Source of the DNA: Bacillota bacterium
GTDB lineage: Bacteria; Bacillota; Clostridia; Christensenellales; Christensenellaceae
Length of the DNA stretch: 64,000 nucleotides
Assembly: GCA_023408315.1 (NCBI GenBank)
Contig: JAEYKI010000019.1
Span: 1-64,000, forward strand
Direction: 5' to 3'
Shown here piece after piece: positions 33,667-43,403 of this stretch. The position numbers and the translations under genes are program-made. The number at the start of each line of letters is the position of its first letter. The first letter of the stretch is position 1. The notes below the pieces were generated by a model. That model was given only the letters and a program-made list of their open reading frames with translations, was not told where the DNA came from and searched no databases.

Positions 33667-34470
33667 ATTAAATCTCCTCCTTTATAATTTGTTTTTTCTT
33701 CTTTATTCATTTTACCGGAATTTTGAGAGTTAGTAAATGTGGTTTTAAACAGATTCTGGCGGATATATTCAATGTCCACCTGATTTTCTTATAATTTGGA
33801 AATGCAAAATATAATATTGCAATATTTGTTATTGCCAAATATATAAAAAAGCAATTAACATATACCTAGGTTAAAAAAAGTATACGGCGTTAAAAACGTG
33901 CAAGCTTGAGCTGGGCCATACAAATATGGTAGGCCCCCGGATGGGTAACCGGTTATTAGGAATCTTGGCATGAAGCGGATTGAGTTGCCCGGCAAAGCTG
34001 CAAACCGAGGGAATGGACATCCGTATCCCTGCGCTTTCATTAGTGGAAGGGCAGAAACATCCATATCCATTTTGAGATTAAAGCTCTTTCAAACGTTTTT
34101 GGCGTATCCGTTGGCTGGCTATTGCGAAAAGAATAATTCTGCAAAATAGCTTAAGTGGGCGTTTGCCTCTGTTTTATTTATTTTATTTTTGCTATATACA
34201 TATTATGCCAATGCTGTAATTTGATTTTGGCATTGTGTTTCACACGTCCATGTATCCGGCCCAGTTATTACCGTGCGGTCTCATTCCTGCGCAGGCGTAT
34301 TTATGTATGCCCTTTGCACCAGGTCAGAGTATTTTAGCCCCAGCGGATATCAAGCGGGGATCTGCATTTCCATATCTTTGAGCATGTTTTGAAAAGAGGC
34401 GATGGTTCATGACATAGAAATAGAGTAAGAAAGATAACAGCAAAAGGTTAACAATACGGGGCAAAAGCAC
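33667..34470. other. About 800 bp without a supported gene, several hairpins
   Basis: No frame here has a ribosome site or a recognisable product. From 33907 to 34075 several inverted repeats occur, for example GGGCCATA with TATGG..GGCCC (33913-33936) and CCGG/CCGG (33937-33952). This may be a structured RNA or the remains of a gene. Confidence 0.4.
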
Positions 34471-34547
34471 AGATGATTTGTTGGATTATAAAAACAGGAG
34501 CTTTATAAATTATGAGCATATAAGCTATTATATTGTCCATTGCGCAA

Positions 34548-34576
34548 TTGAAGTAATAAGCATAAAAAAATATAAT
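34548..34576 (+). promoter_or_regulatory. Candidate promoter of the carbohydrate cluster
   Basis: TTGAAG (34548-34553) and TATAAT (34571-34576) have exactly 17 bp between them. It lies about 158 bp before the HTH gene at 34734, leaving a long untranslated leader. Confidence 0.6.
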
Positions 34577-34733
34577 TTAATCACAGTCAGTAATGACCGT
34601 AAATTTATATTCTCTGATTGGTTCGTAAAACAACAATATTATCTTTGTTATTTGTTAGGTTCGTACTATGCAAGTGTATTTTGTTAACCTTGTGAATGGA
34701 TTGCGGTTAATTTAGGCAAAGATTGAGGTTTTT

Positions 34734-35249
34734 ATGACAGAGTTCGAAGAAATTACTTTTAAAAAAATTATAAAGGATTATCTGATAGACAAAGTGTACT
34801 ATCAAATAAATTTAATATGCGGGCGTTTTGGAATAAGCAACGCGGAGATAAGCAAAAAAATTGGTTGGGACCCTGCGGTGTATAACCAGAAATACAACCG
34901 GAGCAACGATCTTAGGATTACCACGTTTATAAAAATATATGTGGCGATAGACGAGATCATTGAAGAAAAAGAAAATGAGTGCCATATTTACGGACTTGAG
35001 AGAGACAGAGTTACGCTGGACGAACTGATTACAGAAGACTCCCTGCAGGTATGCAGATTGTTCAACCATATAAGCGCGGCGGCGGAAGGCAAGATGGAGT
35101 TTTTGAATACGCCACAGCTCAGAAAAATATATTCATCGCTTAAAACGTTTGTAACGTTGGGCAAAAAAAGCAAAAAATTTACCCAAAAAGAAATTGAAGC
35201 TTATACAAGATATTATCAACATGCTGAAAACGCAAAGAATGCAAACTGA
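34734..35249 (+). CDS. Helix-turn-helix protein heading the carbohydrate cluster
   Basis: A 171-residue protein. Residues 28-70 (CGRFGISNAEISKKIGWDPA, then YNRSNDLRITTFIKIYVAI) look like an Xre-type helix-turn-helix. The rest is helical and charged with no ligand domain I recognise. GAGG precedes the ATG. The dhaK-like gene begins 18 bp after its stop, so it is probably the operon's own regulator. Confidence 0.6.
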   Translation: MTEFEEITFKKIIKDYLIDKVYYQINLICGRFGISNAEISKKIGWDPAVYNQKYNRSNDLRITTFIKIYVAIDEIIEEKENECHIYGLERDRVTLDELITEDSLQVCRLFNHISAAAEGKMEFLNTPQLRKIYSSLKTFVTLGKKSKKFTQKEIEAYTRYYQHAENAKNAN

Positions 35250-35267
35250 CCCGGAGGAAGAAATTGT

Positions 35268-36248
35268 ATGCAAAAGTTTGTAAACGATCCTGCTGAAATG
35301 GTACTTGAGTCAATGGAAGGATTTGCAAAAAGCAATCCGGACATTGTGCAGCTTTTAGAAAAACCAAACGTGTTATTCAGCAAATCAAGCACCCAAGGCA
35401 GGGTTGCCGTAGTGACCGGCGGCGGAGCCGGGCATGACCCGGCTTTATACGGATATGTTGGACAGAATATGCTTGATGCGGCCGTTGTGGGCGAAATATT
35501 CACCACGCCGCTGGTAGAAGATTTTTATTATACATTTAAAAAAGTGGATTCTGGAAAAGGGGTAGCCTGCCTTTTTGGCAATTACAAAAATGACAGAAAA
35601 AATGTTGAAGAAGCCGTAAAGCTTGCAGAAAAAGAAGGAATAAGCGTTAAATGTGTGATTGCGCAGGACGATGTTGCGATAGATGAGGAGCAGGGAAAGC
35701 GCGGTCTGGCAGGCGAGATTTTGATGTGGAAGGTGGGCTGCGCCGCCGCCATGAAAGGATATGACCTTAATATGGTGATAGAACTTGCACAGAAAGCCAT
35801 AGATAATACAAAAAGCATTGGCGTGGGGCTATCTTCCTGTATTATTCCCACAGTGGGCAGGCCGAATTACCTGATTGAAGAGGGAACCATGGAAATAGGG
35901 ATTGGGCATCATGGAACGGCAAGCCGGGATACATGCAAGCTAAGAACGGCAAACGCAACCGTGGATATTATGATGAACTCCATTTTCAGCGAAATGCCGC
36001 TTGCAGGCGGCGACGAAGTGGTTGTTCTGCTCTCCGGAATGGGAAACACCATTTTAATGGAACTTAATATTCTGTATAACAGGGTTTTTGACATTTTATC
36101 GGAATTAAACGTAAAAGTTTACCGTTCTTTTGTGGGCAATTATTTTACATCGCTGGATATGATGGGGGCGACAATTAGCATTATGAAGCTGGACAATGAG
36201 CTGAAAGAACTCATTGATGTTCCCGTTAACACGTCGGCAATCAGATAA
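35268..36248 (+). CDS. dhaK: DhaK-type dihydroxyacetone/erythrulose kinase subunit, copy 1
   Basis: A 326-residue DhaK-family protein. The substrate is bound covalently by a His: here GIGHHG at 211-216, with His215 in the catalytic place. GGGAGHDP (51-58) is the conserved glycine loop. Compared with copy 2 (46993-48012), the sequence after the His is TASRD instead of EPGIE, so substrate preference may differ. It has no DhaL next to it and would need the single DhaL at 48009. GGAGGAAG precedes ATG 35268. It is the first enzyme gene of the cluster. Confidence 0.92.
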   Translation: MQKFVNDPAEMVLESMEGFAKSNPDIVQLLEKPNVLFSKSSTQGRVAVVTGGGAGHDPALYGYVGQNMLDAAVVGEIFTTPLVEDFYYTFKKVDSGKGVACLFGNYKNDRKNVEEAVKLAEKEGISVKCVIAQDDVAIDEEQGKRGLAGEILMWKVGCAAAMKGYDLNMVIELAQKAIDNTKSIGVGLSSCIIPTVGRPNYLIEEGTMEIGIGHHGTASRDTCKLRTANATVDIMMNSIFSEMPLAGGDEVVVLLSGMGNTILMELNILYNRVFDILSELNVKVYRSFVGNYFTSLDMMGATISIMKLDNELKELIDVPVNTSAIR

Positions 36249-36293
36249 AGCACGAAAAATCAAGCATTTAGCTTCACCGGAGGTTCAGTTTTA

Positions 36294-37859
36294 ATGGCAA
36301 ATTATTTGGTAGGATGCGATATTGGGACAAGCGCCACAAAGTCAGTCGTAATAGACGAAGAGGGCAAGGTTCTGGGTAAAAAGACCGTCGGCTACCCAAC
36401 GCTTTCCAACAGCAAGGGCTGGGCGGAGCACGATCCTGAGTGGTACTGGCAAACTACGGCGGATACGATTCTGGCGGCAATTAAGGAAGCCGGAATAGAT
36501 AGCAAGGATATCAAAGGCGTATGTTTAAGCGCCCATTCTCCCGCGTGCATACTTGTGGATAAATTCGGGAATCCGCTTCAATTGAGCCATTTTTGGATGG
36601 ATCGCAGAGGAACGCAAGAAACGAAATACATAGACGAAAAAGTGGGCAACGACAGGGTGTTCGCACTCAGCGGGAATATTATTGACCCGTATTACGCAAC
36701 TGTGAAGCTTTTATGGGAAAAAAACAACAGGCCGGACTTGTATAAAAAAGCGTACAAGTTTTTAACGGTTGTGGATTATCCCAGGATGAAACTTACAGGA
36801 AAAATGGTGGTAGATTACTCCAACGCAAGCCTGGTGGGCGTTGCGTTTGACATAGTGAATAAAAAATGGGATACCAAAATGCTGGAGGAAATAGGCCTTG
36901 ACCCAGAAAAATATCCCGAACTGGCCGCCTGCGACAAAATTGTGGGCGAAGTAACAAGAGAAGCAGCCGAAAGAACCGGCCTTAAGGAGGGCACTCCCGT
37001 GCTTGCCGGAACAGTGGACTGCAATGCCGCCTGGGTGGCGGGCGGCATGCTGAGCGACGGAGATATGTCTGTTGTGATGGGTTCGGCAGGCGTGATGGGA
37101 ATTGCCCATAAAAAGCCCAGGTTTACAAAAAACCTGATTACCATTGTACATGCGGCCCAGCCCGAAACAATGTACACCACTCTTGCCGCAATCTGCGGCT
37201 GCGGGTCTTCCCTGCGGTATTATAAAGAAACCTTTGCGGGTCTGGACAATATTGTGGCAAGCGAGATGGGAGAAAACGAGTACGACTATTTGTGCGAAAG
37301 AGCCGCCAAGGTGCCGGCGGGAAGCAACGGGCTTATAACTTTGCCCTATTTTATGGGGGAAAGGACTCCTATCTGGAATCCCATTGCGCGCGGCGTTGTG
37401 TTTGGAATGACTTATTCGCATACGAGGGACCATCTCTTAAGGTCTTTGCTGGAGGGCGCTGCATTGGCGCTTAAACACAATTTTGAGCTTTTCAGGGAAA
37501 CGGGTATAGAACTCAAGCTGCCGCTTATTATGGGCGAAGGAGGCGCGCAAAGCCCCCTGTGGAGGCAGATTGTCTGCGACTGCATCGGGATACCCGGCGC
37601 GTATATAAGCGACGCGATGAGCGCGCCGTTTGGGGACGCCGTAATGGCGGGTGTTTCCACCGGGGTATTTAAAGATTTTTCAATGATTAAGGAATGGAAC
37701 CAAATCTCGGACATTACAAATCCAATCCCCCGGAATCAGGAAATATATGAAGACCTATATAAAATTTACAGAAACCTGTATGAAGAGGTGAAGGGAAATT
37801 ACCAGGAGCTTGCCCGGGTAGTAGGCAAAATGGAAAGCAGAAAAGAAACCGGAGATTAA
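36294..37859 (+). CDS. FGGY family carbohydrate kinase, copy 1
   Basis: A 521-residue sugar kinase. The N-terminal phosphate loop is GCDIGTSATKSVVID (8-22). WMDRRG lies in the sugar-binding part. The second ATPase half has TVDCNAAWVAGG and MGSAGVMG, and the adenosine region EGGAQSPLWRQIVCD lies in the C-terminal third. It looks nearest to xylulokinase-like enzymes that phosphorylate a ketose or polyol. The substrate cannot be told from sequence. The gene sits between dhaK and the transporter genes in one transcription unit. Confidence 0.9.
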   Translation: MANYLVGCDIGTSATKSVVIDEEGKVLGKKTVGYPTLSNSKGWAEHDPEWYWQTTADTILAAIKEAGIDSKDIKGVCLSAHSPACILVDKFGNPLQLSHFWMDRRGTQETKYIDEKVGNDRVFALSGNIIDPYYATVKLLWEKNNRPDLYKKAYKFLTVVDYPRMKLTGKMVVDYSNASLVGVAFDIVNKKWDTKMLEEIGLDPEKYPELAACDKIVGEVTREAAERTGLKEGTPVLAGTVDCNAAWVAGGMLSDGDMSVVMGSAGVMGIAHKKPRFTKNLITIVHAAQPETMYTTLAAICGCGSSLRYYKETFAGLDNIVASEMGENEYDYLCERAAKVPAGSNGLITLPYFMGERTPIWNPIARGVVFGMTYSHTRDHLLRSLLEGAALALKHNFELFRETGIELKLPLIMGEGGAQSPLWRQIVCDCIGIPGAYISDAMSAPFGDAVMAGVSTGVFKDFSMIKEWNQISDITNPIPRNQEIYEDLYKIYRNLYEEVKGNYQELARVVGKMESRKETGD

Positions 37860-37914
37860 GTATTTAAAGCTTGCAAAAAAGCAAGAAAAATATAGATGAA
37901 ACTGGAGGAAAGAA

Positions 37915-39000
37915 ATGAAAAAGATCATTAGTTTATTGATTGTAGTCATCGTAGCTGCGGCTATGTTTACTGCATGCTCAACTCCCGCCCCGGATGCTTC
38001 CCAGGCACCCGCTTCATCTGAAGCCGCTGCACCTGCATCTTCGGGCGCTGCCGCACCCGCATCTTCGGCTGCCGCTGCTGCAAAAGACAATAGCGAATAC
38101 ACTATTGTTATGGTAGCCAAACACGAGGGTATTTCGTGGTTTGACGACATGCGGCTGGGTATTGAAGAGTTCGCCAAGGATACGGGCGTAAACGCATACC
38201 AGATTGCTCCCGAAGGCGGAGATCCGGCCAAACAGGTGCAAATGGTTGAAGACCTTATTGCCCAGGGCGTAGACGCGATCTGTGTAGTTCCGAATGACAC
38301 AAAATCTATGGCACCTGTTCTGCAGAAGGCAAGAGATGCCGGCATCGTTGTAATTGGCCACGAAGCTCCGGACATCCTTGATTCGGTAGACTACGATCTG
38401 GAAGCTTTCCCGAACGAAGAGCAGGGCATCCGTTTTGGCGAGAACCTTGCAAAAGCAATGAACGGCGAAGGCAAATACGCTTCCTTTGTTGGTATGCTCA
38501 CCATGACGCCCCACATGGTTTGGTGGGAAAGCGCAGTAAAATATCTGAAGGAAAACTATCCCAAAATGGAATGCATCACCACAGAGCCCATTGAAGATAA
38601 GAACGATAACCAACTGGCTTATGACAAAGCTCTGGAGGTTCTGAAATCCAACCCGGATGTAAAAGGCTTTACAGACAGCGCAGCTTCTGGCGCAGGCATT
38701 GCACAGGCTCTCAAAGACAAGCAGAGGAAGGATATCGCTCTTGTAAGTACGGCTGTTCCGTCGATGTCCGGCGCGTACATTAAGGAAGGTTACATGTATG
38801 CAGGTTTGGCATGGCGTCCCGCCGATGCAGGCTATGTCAGCTGCGAAATCGCTCTGAAAGTTTTGAAGGGCGAGGAAATTAAAGCCGGCGTAAGCTTCTC
38901 CAAAGACGGCTACAAAGACATCAGAATGGACAAAAACCTTCTGATTGGCAGTGCGCCGCTGGTATTCACAAAGGACAACATCGACCAATATAACTTCTAG
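37915..39000 (+). CDS. Sugar ABC transporter substrate-binding lipoprotein
   Basis: A 361-residue exported lipoprotein. The signal peptide ends in the lipobox MFTAC with the lipid-carrying Cys21. An Ala/Ser/Pro-rich linker (22-59) holds the protein off the membrane. The mature part is a type I periplasmic-binding fold (YTIVMVAKHEG, then DPAKQVQMVEDLIAQGVDAI and VVIGHEAP), close in style to AI-2/rhamnose/ribose binding proteins. GGAGG precedes the ATG. A strong stem-loop follows the stop and may raise its expression over the later genes. Confidence 0.93.
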   Translation: MKKIISLLIVVIVAAAMFTACSTPAPDASQAPASSEAAAPASSGAAAPASSAAAAAKDNSEYTIVMVAKHEGISWFDDMRLGIEEFAKDTGVNAYQIAPEGGDPAKQVQMVEDLIAQGVDAICVVPNDTKSMAPVLQKARDAGIVVIGHEAPDILDSVDYDLEAFPNEEQGIRFGENLAKAMNGEGKYASFVGMLTMTPHMVWWESAVKYLKENYPKMECITTEPIEDKNDNQLAYDKALEVLKSNPDVKGFTDSAASGAGIAQALKDKQRKDIALVSTAVPSMSGAYIKEGYMYAGLAWRPADAGYVSCEIALKVLKGEEIKAGVSFSKDGYKDIRMDKNLLIGSAPLVFTKDNIDQYNF

Positions 39001-39017
39001 GAATTTGGTACTCAAAG

Positions 39018-39055
39018 ATTATTATGCCCTTCCTTTAGCGGGGGGGCATAATAAT
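39018..39055 (+). promoter_or_regulatory. Intercistronic stem-loop after the binding protein
   Basis: A 12-bp perfect stem ATTATTATGCCC (39018-39029) with GGGCATAATAAT (39044-39055), followed by TTTTAAAGGAGG. It lies between the binding protein and the ATPase genes. Such stems protect upstream mRNA or partly terminate transcription. Confidence 0.75.
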
Positions 39056-39075
39056 TTTAAAGGAGGAAACTAATA

Positions 39076-40614
39076 GTGGATAATACTGTTTTGGTTGTAA
39101 AAAACATCAGCAAAAGTTACATTGGCGTGCAGGCCCTTGACGGAATCAACATTACCATTAAAGCCGGAGAAGTGAAGTGCCTGGCCGGAGAGAACGGCAG
39201 CGGAAAGTCGACTTTTGTTAAGATCATTGCCGGAGTTGAAATGCCCGACAGCGGAGAGATTTACATTGACGGCAAACACTATCCTAAATTAAACGCCATC
39301 AGCGCCATAGACGCGGGCGTTCAAGTGATATATCAGGACCTGTCCCTTTTCAGCAATATGACGATAGCAGAAAATATTGCCATGAACAAACTTATTAAGG
39401 AAAAGAAGAAAATTATCAACAAAGAAGAAGTAACAGAAATCGCGCAAAAGGCCCTTGCAATGATAGACGAAACAATGGACCTGAATGCTTCTGTTCAGGG
39501 AATCTCTATTGCAAACAGGCAGATCATCGCAATCTGCCGCGCCCTGGCGCTTGACGCGAAAATTTTGTTTATGGACGAACCCACTACAGCGCTTACAAAA
39601 GCCGAGATTGAAAAGCTGCTGAAAATTGTCCAAACCCTAAGAAGCAAAGGTTTTGCCATTGTGTTCATCAGCCACAAGCTGGACGAGGTGATGTCTGTCG
39701 CGGATTCCATAACGGTTTTTCGAGACGGAAAGCAGGTTGCGGATCTGATGAAAAACGAGATAGACAAAATGAAGCTGATTAATTTTATGACGGGAAGAGA
39801 CATCAAATACGCGCATTACGTAAGATCAAACCCGGCCACAGAAGATATGATCAGGCTTGAAAACCTTACAAGGGAAGGGCACTTTAACAACGTGAATTTG
39901 AACGTGCGTCCCGGAGATATTATGGGAATCACAGGGCTTTTGGGTTCGGGCAGAACGGAGCTTATGCTTTCCTTGTTTGGCCTCAATCCTCTTGAAAAAG
40001 GGAAGATATATCTGAATGGAAAAGAAGTAAGAATAAAATCTCCCGTTGACGCCGTTAAACTGGGAATCGCCATGCTGCCCGAAGAGCGTGCAACGCAGGG
40101 TTTGTTTTTGAACAAAGACCTGATAGACAACACATCTTCCGTAATACTGGACAGAATGGTGAACAAACTGAATATGCTGGATGAAAAACAGAGGCTTCAG
40201 TTGGCGCAAGATTCAAAGAAACGTTTTAAAATCCGCATTCCGGGCCCACAGACAATGGTAAAAACGCTTTCAGGCGGAAACCAGCAAAAGGTTGTGATTG
40301 GAAAATGGGTTGCCACCGCTCCCAAGCTTTTTATTCTGGATTCCCCAACGGTGGGCGTGGACATTGGTTCAAAATCCGAAATATATGAACAAATTCAAAA
40401 ACTCGCTCAGGAAGGGCTGGCGGTCATTTTGATCTCAGACGAGATTGAAGAAATAGCTGCCAACTGCAACCGCGTTTCCATTATGTTCAGAGGTGAAATT
40501 ATTAAAGAGTTTGGCGAGGACGTTATGAAAGAAAAAGATGCGATGGAGCAGATTAACAGATTTATCAATAACTTGCATCTCAGAAACAAGAGCGAGGAGG
40601 GTAGGGCCGTATGA
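39076..40614 (+). CDS. Sugar ABC transporter ATPase (two ATPase domains)
   Basis: A 512-residue RbsA/MglA-type protein with two fused ABC domains. The first has Walker A GENGSGKST (38-46) and Walker B ILFMDEPTTALT. The second has the usual degenerate loop GLLGSGRTE and the signature LSGGNQQKVVIGKW, then LFILDSPTVGVDIGS. AAAGGAGG precedes the GTG start at 39076. The last 4 bp overlap the first permease gene. It powers uptake of the sugar bound by the lipoprotein upstream. Confidence 0.95.
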   Translation: MDNTVLVVKNISKSYIGVQALDGINITIKAGEVKCLAGENGSGKSTFVKIIAGVEMPDSGEIYIDGKHYPKLNAISAIDAGVQVIYQDLSLFSNMTIAENIAMNKLIKEKKKIINKEEVTEIAQKALAMIDETMDLNASVQGISIANRQIIAICRALALDAKILFMDEPTTALTKAEIEKLLKIVQTLRSKGFAIVFISHKLDEVMSVADSITVFRDGKQVADLMKNEIDKMKLINFMTGRDIKYAHYVRSNPATEDMIRLENLTREGHFNNVNLNVRPGDIMGITGLLGSGRTELMLSLFGLNPLEKGKIYLNGKEVRIKSPVDAVKLGIAMLPEERATQGLFLNKDLIDNTSSVILDRMVNKLNMLDEKQRLQLAQDSKKRFKIRIPGPQTMVKTLSGGNQQKVVIGKWVATAPKLFILDSPTVGVDIGSKSEIYEQIQKLAQEGLAVILISDEIEEIAANCNRVSIMFRGEIIKEFGEDVMKEKDAMEQINRFINNLHLRNKSEEGRAV

Positions 40615-41642
40615 TAAACGATAACCTGTTAAAAAAATCAAAATCCAGGAAAGAACTCTCCACGGAAAAATTTTTGATTTTAATTATTGTTGTTTACTGT
40701 ATTGTTGTTTCCGTGGTAAATCCGGAGTTTTTAAACGCGGCTACGGTTTTTGATATGGTTAAATCCGCCGCGGGAACAATGGTCATTGCAATGGGCCTGC
40801 TGTTGGTAATTATATCCGGGGGCATAGACGTTTCTTTTACCGCCATTGCTATTTTTGGCGGATATGTTGCCACAAAAACATTGATGGGAACGGGTATAGA
40901 CAATATTGCCCTCTGCTTTGTGATAGCGTGCTCCATTGGCCTGGGGCTGGGGCTTTTGAACGCCGTGTTCATCCATATAACCAAAATGGAGCCGTTCATC
41001 ATCACCTTGGGTACTTCCAGCCTGTATCACGGCATTGTTACCACATTCATTGGCACAAAAAATATCGGATCGCTGGATATGCCTTCGTCTATTACCAATT
41101 TTGGCGAAGCAAAACTTTTCACCATGCCGGACGGTTTTGGCGGCGTGATGGGGCTTTCCGTATTCTTTGTAATTATTGTGGCGGTTGTTGCGTTCACCTG
41201 GTTTATTTTAAAGAAAACAATGCTTGGCAAAAGCATTTTTGCCCTGGGATGCTCTCCAGAAGCTGCAAGAAGGGCGGGGTTCAACATCTGGAAAACCCAC
41301 CTGTTTGTGTACGGCTATATGGGCGTTTTAAGCGGAATCATGGGCGTTTTGTATATTGCTCTGGTAAATGGCTGCAACCCGGTGACGCTGGTGGGGACAG
41401 AACTCACGGTGATAGCGGCCGTTATCATTGGCGGCGCAAAGGTAGCCGGCGGGCAGGGAACCATTCTGGGAACCATACTTGGCGTATCATTAATGTATAT
41501 TATGAACACCACGCTTATTTTCCTTGGGTTTTCGTCCTCGTGGAACAACCTGTTCCTGGGTATTGTGCTTCTGTTCAGTATCATTATGACGTCGTATCAG
41601 GAGAGAAAGAAAAACAGAAGGCTGTTTATCTTTACGGAATAG
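40611..41642 (+). CDS. Sugar ABC transporter permease 1
   Basis: A 343-residue integral membrane protein of the RbsC/LivH-like permease family. About nine to ten hydrophobic helices are visible. The conserved parts IAMGLLLVIISGGIDVSF and AVIIGGAKVAGGQGTILGT are typical of ribose-class permeases, as is ALGCSPEAARRAGF in the cytoplasmic loop that contacts the ATPase. Its start overlaps the ATPase stop (ATGA). Confidence 0.94.
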   Translation: MINDNLLKKSKSRKELSTEKFLILIIVVYCIVVSVVNPEFLNAATVFDMVKSAAGTMVIAMGLLLVIISGGIDVSFTAIAIFGGYVATKTLMGTGIDNIALCFVIACSIGLGLGLLNAVFIHITKMEPFIITLGTSSLYHGIVTTFIGTKNIGSLDMPSSITNFGEAKLFTMPDGFGGVMGLSVFFVIIVAVVAFTWFILKKTMLGKSIFALGCSPEAARRAGFNIWKTHLFVYGYMGVLSGIMGVLYIALVNGCNPVTLVGTELTVIAAVIIGGAKVAGGQGTILGTILGVSLMYIMNTTLIFLGFSSSWNNLFLGIVLLFSIIMTSYQERKKNRRLFIFTE

Positions 41643-41672
41643 TCTGCCTAAACTGAAACGGAGGAAAAAATT

Positions 41673-42728
41673 ATGCCTAAACTTAAAGCATTTTTTAGAA
41701 GAGATTTACAGCTTACCATCCTGATATTTGTGACGATTGGAATTCTTGTGGCAATGGCGATTGTGTTAAAAGAAAAAATGTATAACACAAGAAATTTCTC
41801 AAGTATGTCTTTTCAGATTTCGGAATTTGCTGTGTTGTCCATAGGTATGGGGCTTGTAATGCTGCTTGGGGGGATTGACCTTTCCATTGTGGCGAATGCA
41901 AACCTGGCTGGAATTCTGGGGGCTTTTGTGCTCTCAAACAAAGGCCTTGAAGGAACGCTTGGAACAAGCGGGCTCATTGTGCTGGCTGTTATCGTCGCCG
42001 TTGGGGTTGCCACGTTATGCGGCGCATTTAACGGTGTGCTGATAGCAAAATTTTCTGTTAACCCCATTGTGGCAACGCTGGGCACAATGATTTTATACAG
42101 CGGCGTGGGCATGGCGACTACGGGCGGCCAGGGAATCACCAATCTTCCGGCAGAGTTTGTGTCTTTTGGAACGGGAACTTTTTTTGGGCTCCCTTATGTT
42201 TTCCTGCTGTTTATAGCAATTGCCATTGTGCTGGTAATTATAATGGAGCGCACGGGCTTTGGCCACAAAATATACATGATTGGCGAGAACCACACAGCCA
42301 GCAGGTTTTCCGCAATAAACAATGAGAAAACGCTTATAACAACCTATGCCATTGCCGGGCTTATGGCCGGTTTTTCGGCGCTTATGATTGTTGCCAGGGT
42401 AAATTCGGCAAAGGTGGGATACGGAGATACTTATCTGTTGCAGGCGATTTTGGTATGCGTACTGGCAGGAATAAGCCCGTCCGGCGGCAAAGGAAAAGTG
42501 ATAGGGATCATTCTTGCGCTGTTTTGCATCCAAATACTGCAAAGCGCGTTTACACTGTGGCAGTTTACGCCCTACGCAAAGAAACTTATATGGGGCATTA
42601 TGCTCCTGGGGCTGCTGTTCCTGAACATGGCGATTGACCGCATGGATGTAAAAAAACAAAAGAAACTATTAAAGCAGCAGCAGATGCTGGCGGCAGGGGA
42701 CGCCGTATCCGGCGAGACAAAGGCATAG
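41673..42728 (+). CDS. Sugar ABC transporter permease 2
   Basis: A 351-residue membrane protein of the same family as the preceding gene, with LSIGMGLVMLLGGIDLSI and the loop MIGENHTASRFSAI matching family features. Two different permeases suggest a heteromeric channel, as in AI-2 or some rhamnose-type transporters. CGGAGG precedes the ATG. The C-terminal tail (MDVKKQKKLLKQQQMLAAG) is a charged cytoplasmic helix. Confidence 0.94.
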   Translation: MPKLKAFFRRDLQLTILIFVTIGILVAMAIVLKEKMYNTRNFSSMSFQISEFAVLSIGMGLVMLLGGIDLSIVANANLAGILGAFVLSNKGLEGTLGTSGLIVLAVIVAVGVATLCGAFNGVLIAKFSVNPIVATLGTMILYSGVGMATTGGQGITNLPAEFVSFGTGTFFGLPYVFLLFIAIAIVLVIIMERTGFGHKIYMIGENHTASRFSAINNEKTLITTYAIAGLMAGFSALMIVARVNSAKVGYGDTYLLQAILVCVLAGISPSGGKGKVIGIILALFCIQILQSAFTLWQFTPYAKKLIWGIMLLGLLFLNMAIDRMDVKKQKKLLKQQQMLAAGDAVSGETKA

Positions 42729-42742
42729 CGCCGGAGGGTATT

Positions 42743-43303
42743 ATGAAAATTAAAGAAACGGGAAAAACAATCCTGACGGAATACCAGGCGGTTCTGGACA
42801 AACTTGATCCCGAAATGACGGACCGGTTTGCAGCGCTCATCCGCAGTTACAAACGAATATTCTTTATAGGCGTGGGCCGAGAGGGAATGATGACGCGCGC
42901 TTTTGCGATGCGCATTATGCACATGGGGAAAGAAGCCTACTGGATATGGGACGATACAACGCCTTCCATTGGGCCGGGAGACCTTCTTGTTGCAACAAAC
43001 GGCTGCGGAAACATTGGGCACATTAAATACGTTTGTGAAAGGGCAAAGAGCAGCGGCGCAACAATCGCGGTTATCACCGGCTCTCCCAGCGGCGAAGCCT
43101 GCAGGCTGGCGGATTTTGTGTTCTTTATTCCTGCAAGCGTATACCTGGGCAGGGACGAAGTGGTTCCGTCTGTGCAGCCCATGGGCAATCTTTTTGAACA
43201 GTGCCTTTTGATTATAGGCGACATGGTTATTATGAAAATAGTGGACGAAGACCCTGATATTTCGTTTGAGAAAATGGAAAAACGGCACAGAAATATTGAA
43301 TGA
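42743..43303 (+). CDS. SIS domain phosphosugar-binding protein (HxlB-like)
   Basis: A 186-residue protein with one SIS domain: RIFFIGVGREGMMTRAFAMR, then DLLVATNGCGNIGHIKYVCE and ATIAVITGSPSG. The size and pattern resemble 6-phospho-3-hexuloisomerase. In E. coli-like HxlB the active site has a Ser-rich loop; here TNGCGN replaces it, so the reaction may differ. CGGAGG precedes the ATG, 14 bp after the permease. It probably isomerises a phosphorylated intermediate of the pathway. Confidence 0.82.
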   Translation: MKIKETGKTILTEYQAVLDKLDPEMTDRFAALIRSYKRIFFIGVGREGMMTRAFAMRIMHMGKEAYWIWDDTTPSIGPGDLLVATNGCGNIGHIKYVCERAKSSGATIAVITGSPSGEACRLADFVFFIPASVYLGRDEVVPSVQPMGNLFEQCLLIIGDMVIMKIVDEDPDISFEKMEKRHRNIE

Positions 43304-43336
43304 AAATTTTTAAAACAAGCTTATTATCCACTAAAT

Positions 43337-43375
43337 GGGGGAGCGGGAAACGCTTGCTTGCTTTCCTGCTCTCCC
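43337..43375. promoter_or_regulatory. Long stem-loop between SIS and FGGY genes
   Basis: A 14-bp stem between 43337-43350 (GGGGGAGCGGGAAA) and 43362-43375 (TTTCCTGCTCTCCC), with two G-T pairs. It is followed by A-rich sequence, not T, so it is more likely an mRNA processing or stability stem than a plus-strand terminator. Confidence 0.65.
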
Positions 43376-43403
43376 AAAAAATTAAAAAAAGTGAGACGCC
43401 GGT

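Noticed and set aside
34478..34687. Short plus-strand frame upstream of the HTH gene
   Set aside because: Starts at TTG without a ribosome site, has the composition of AT-rich non-coding DNA and covers the probable promoter at 34548-34576.
38014..39015. 333-codon minus-strand frame
   Set aside because: It is antisense to the clear substrate-binding lipoprotein gene; length results from that gene's codon usage.
42572..43288. 238-codon minus-strand frame
   Set aside because: Antisense to the permease 3' end and the SIS gene, which carry family motifs and ribosome sites.
43337..43375. Operon-ending terminator between SIS and FGGY genes
   Set aside because: The stem is strong but followed by A-rich sequence on the plus strand, so it is unlikely to stop transcription of the cluster.
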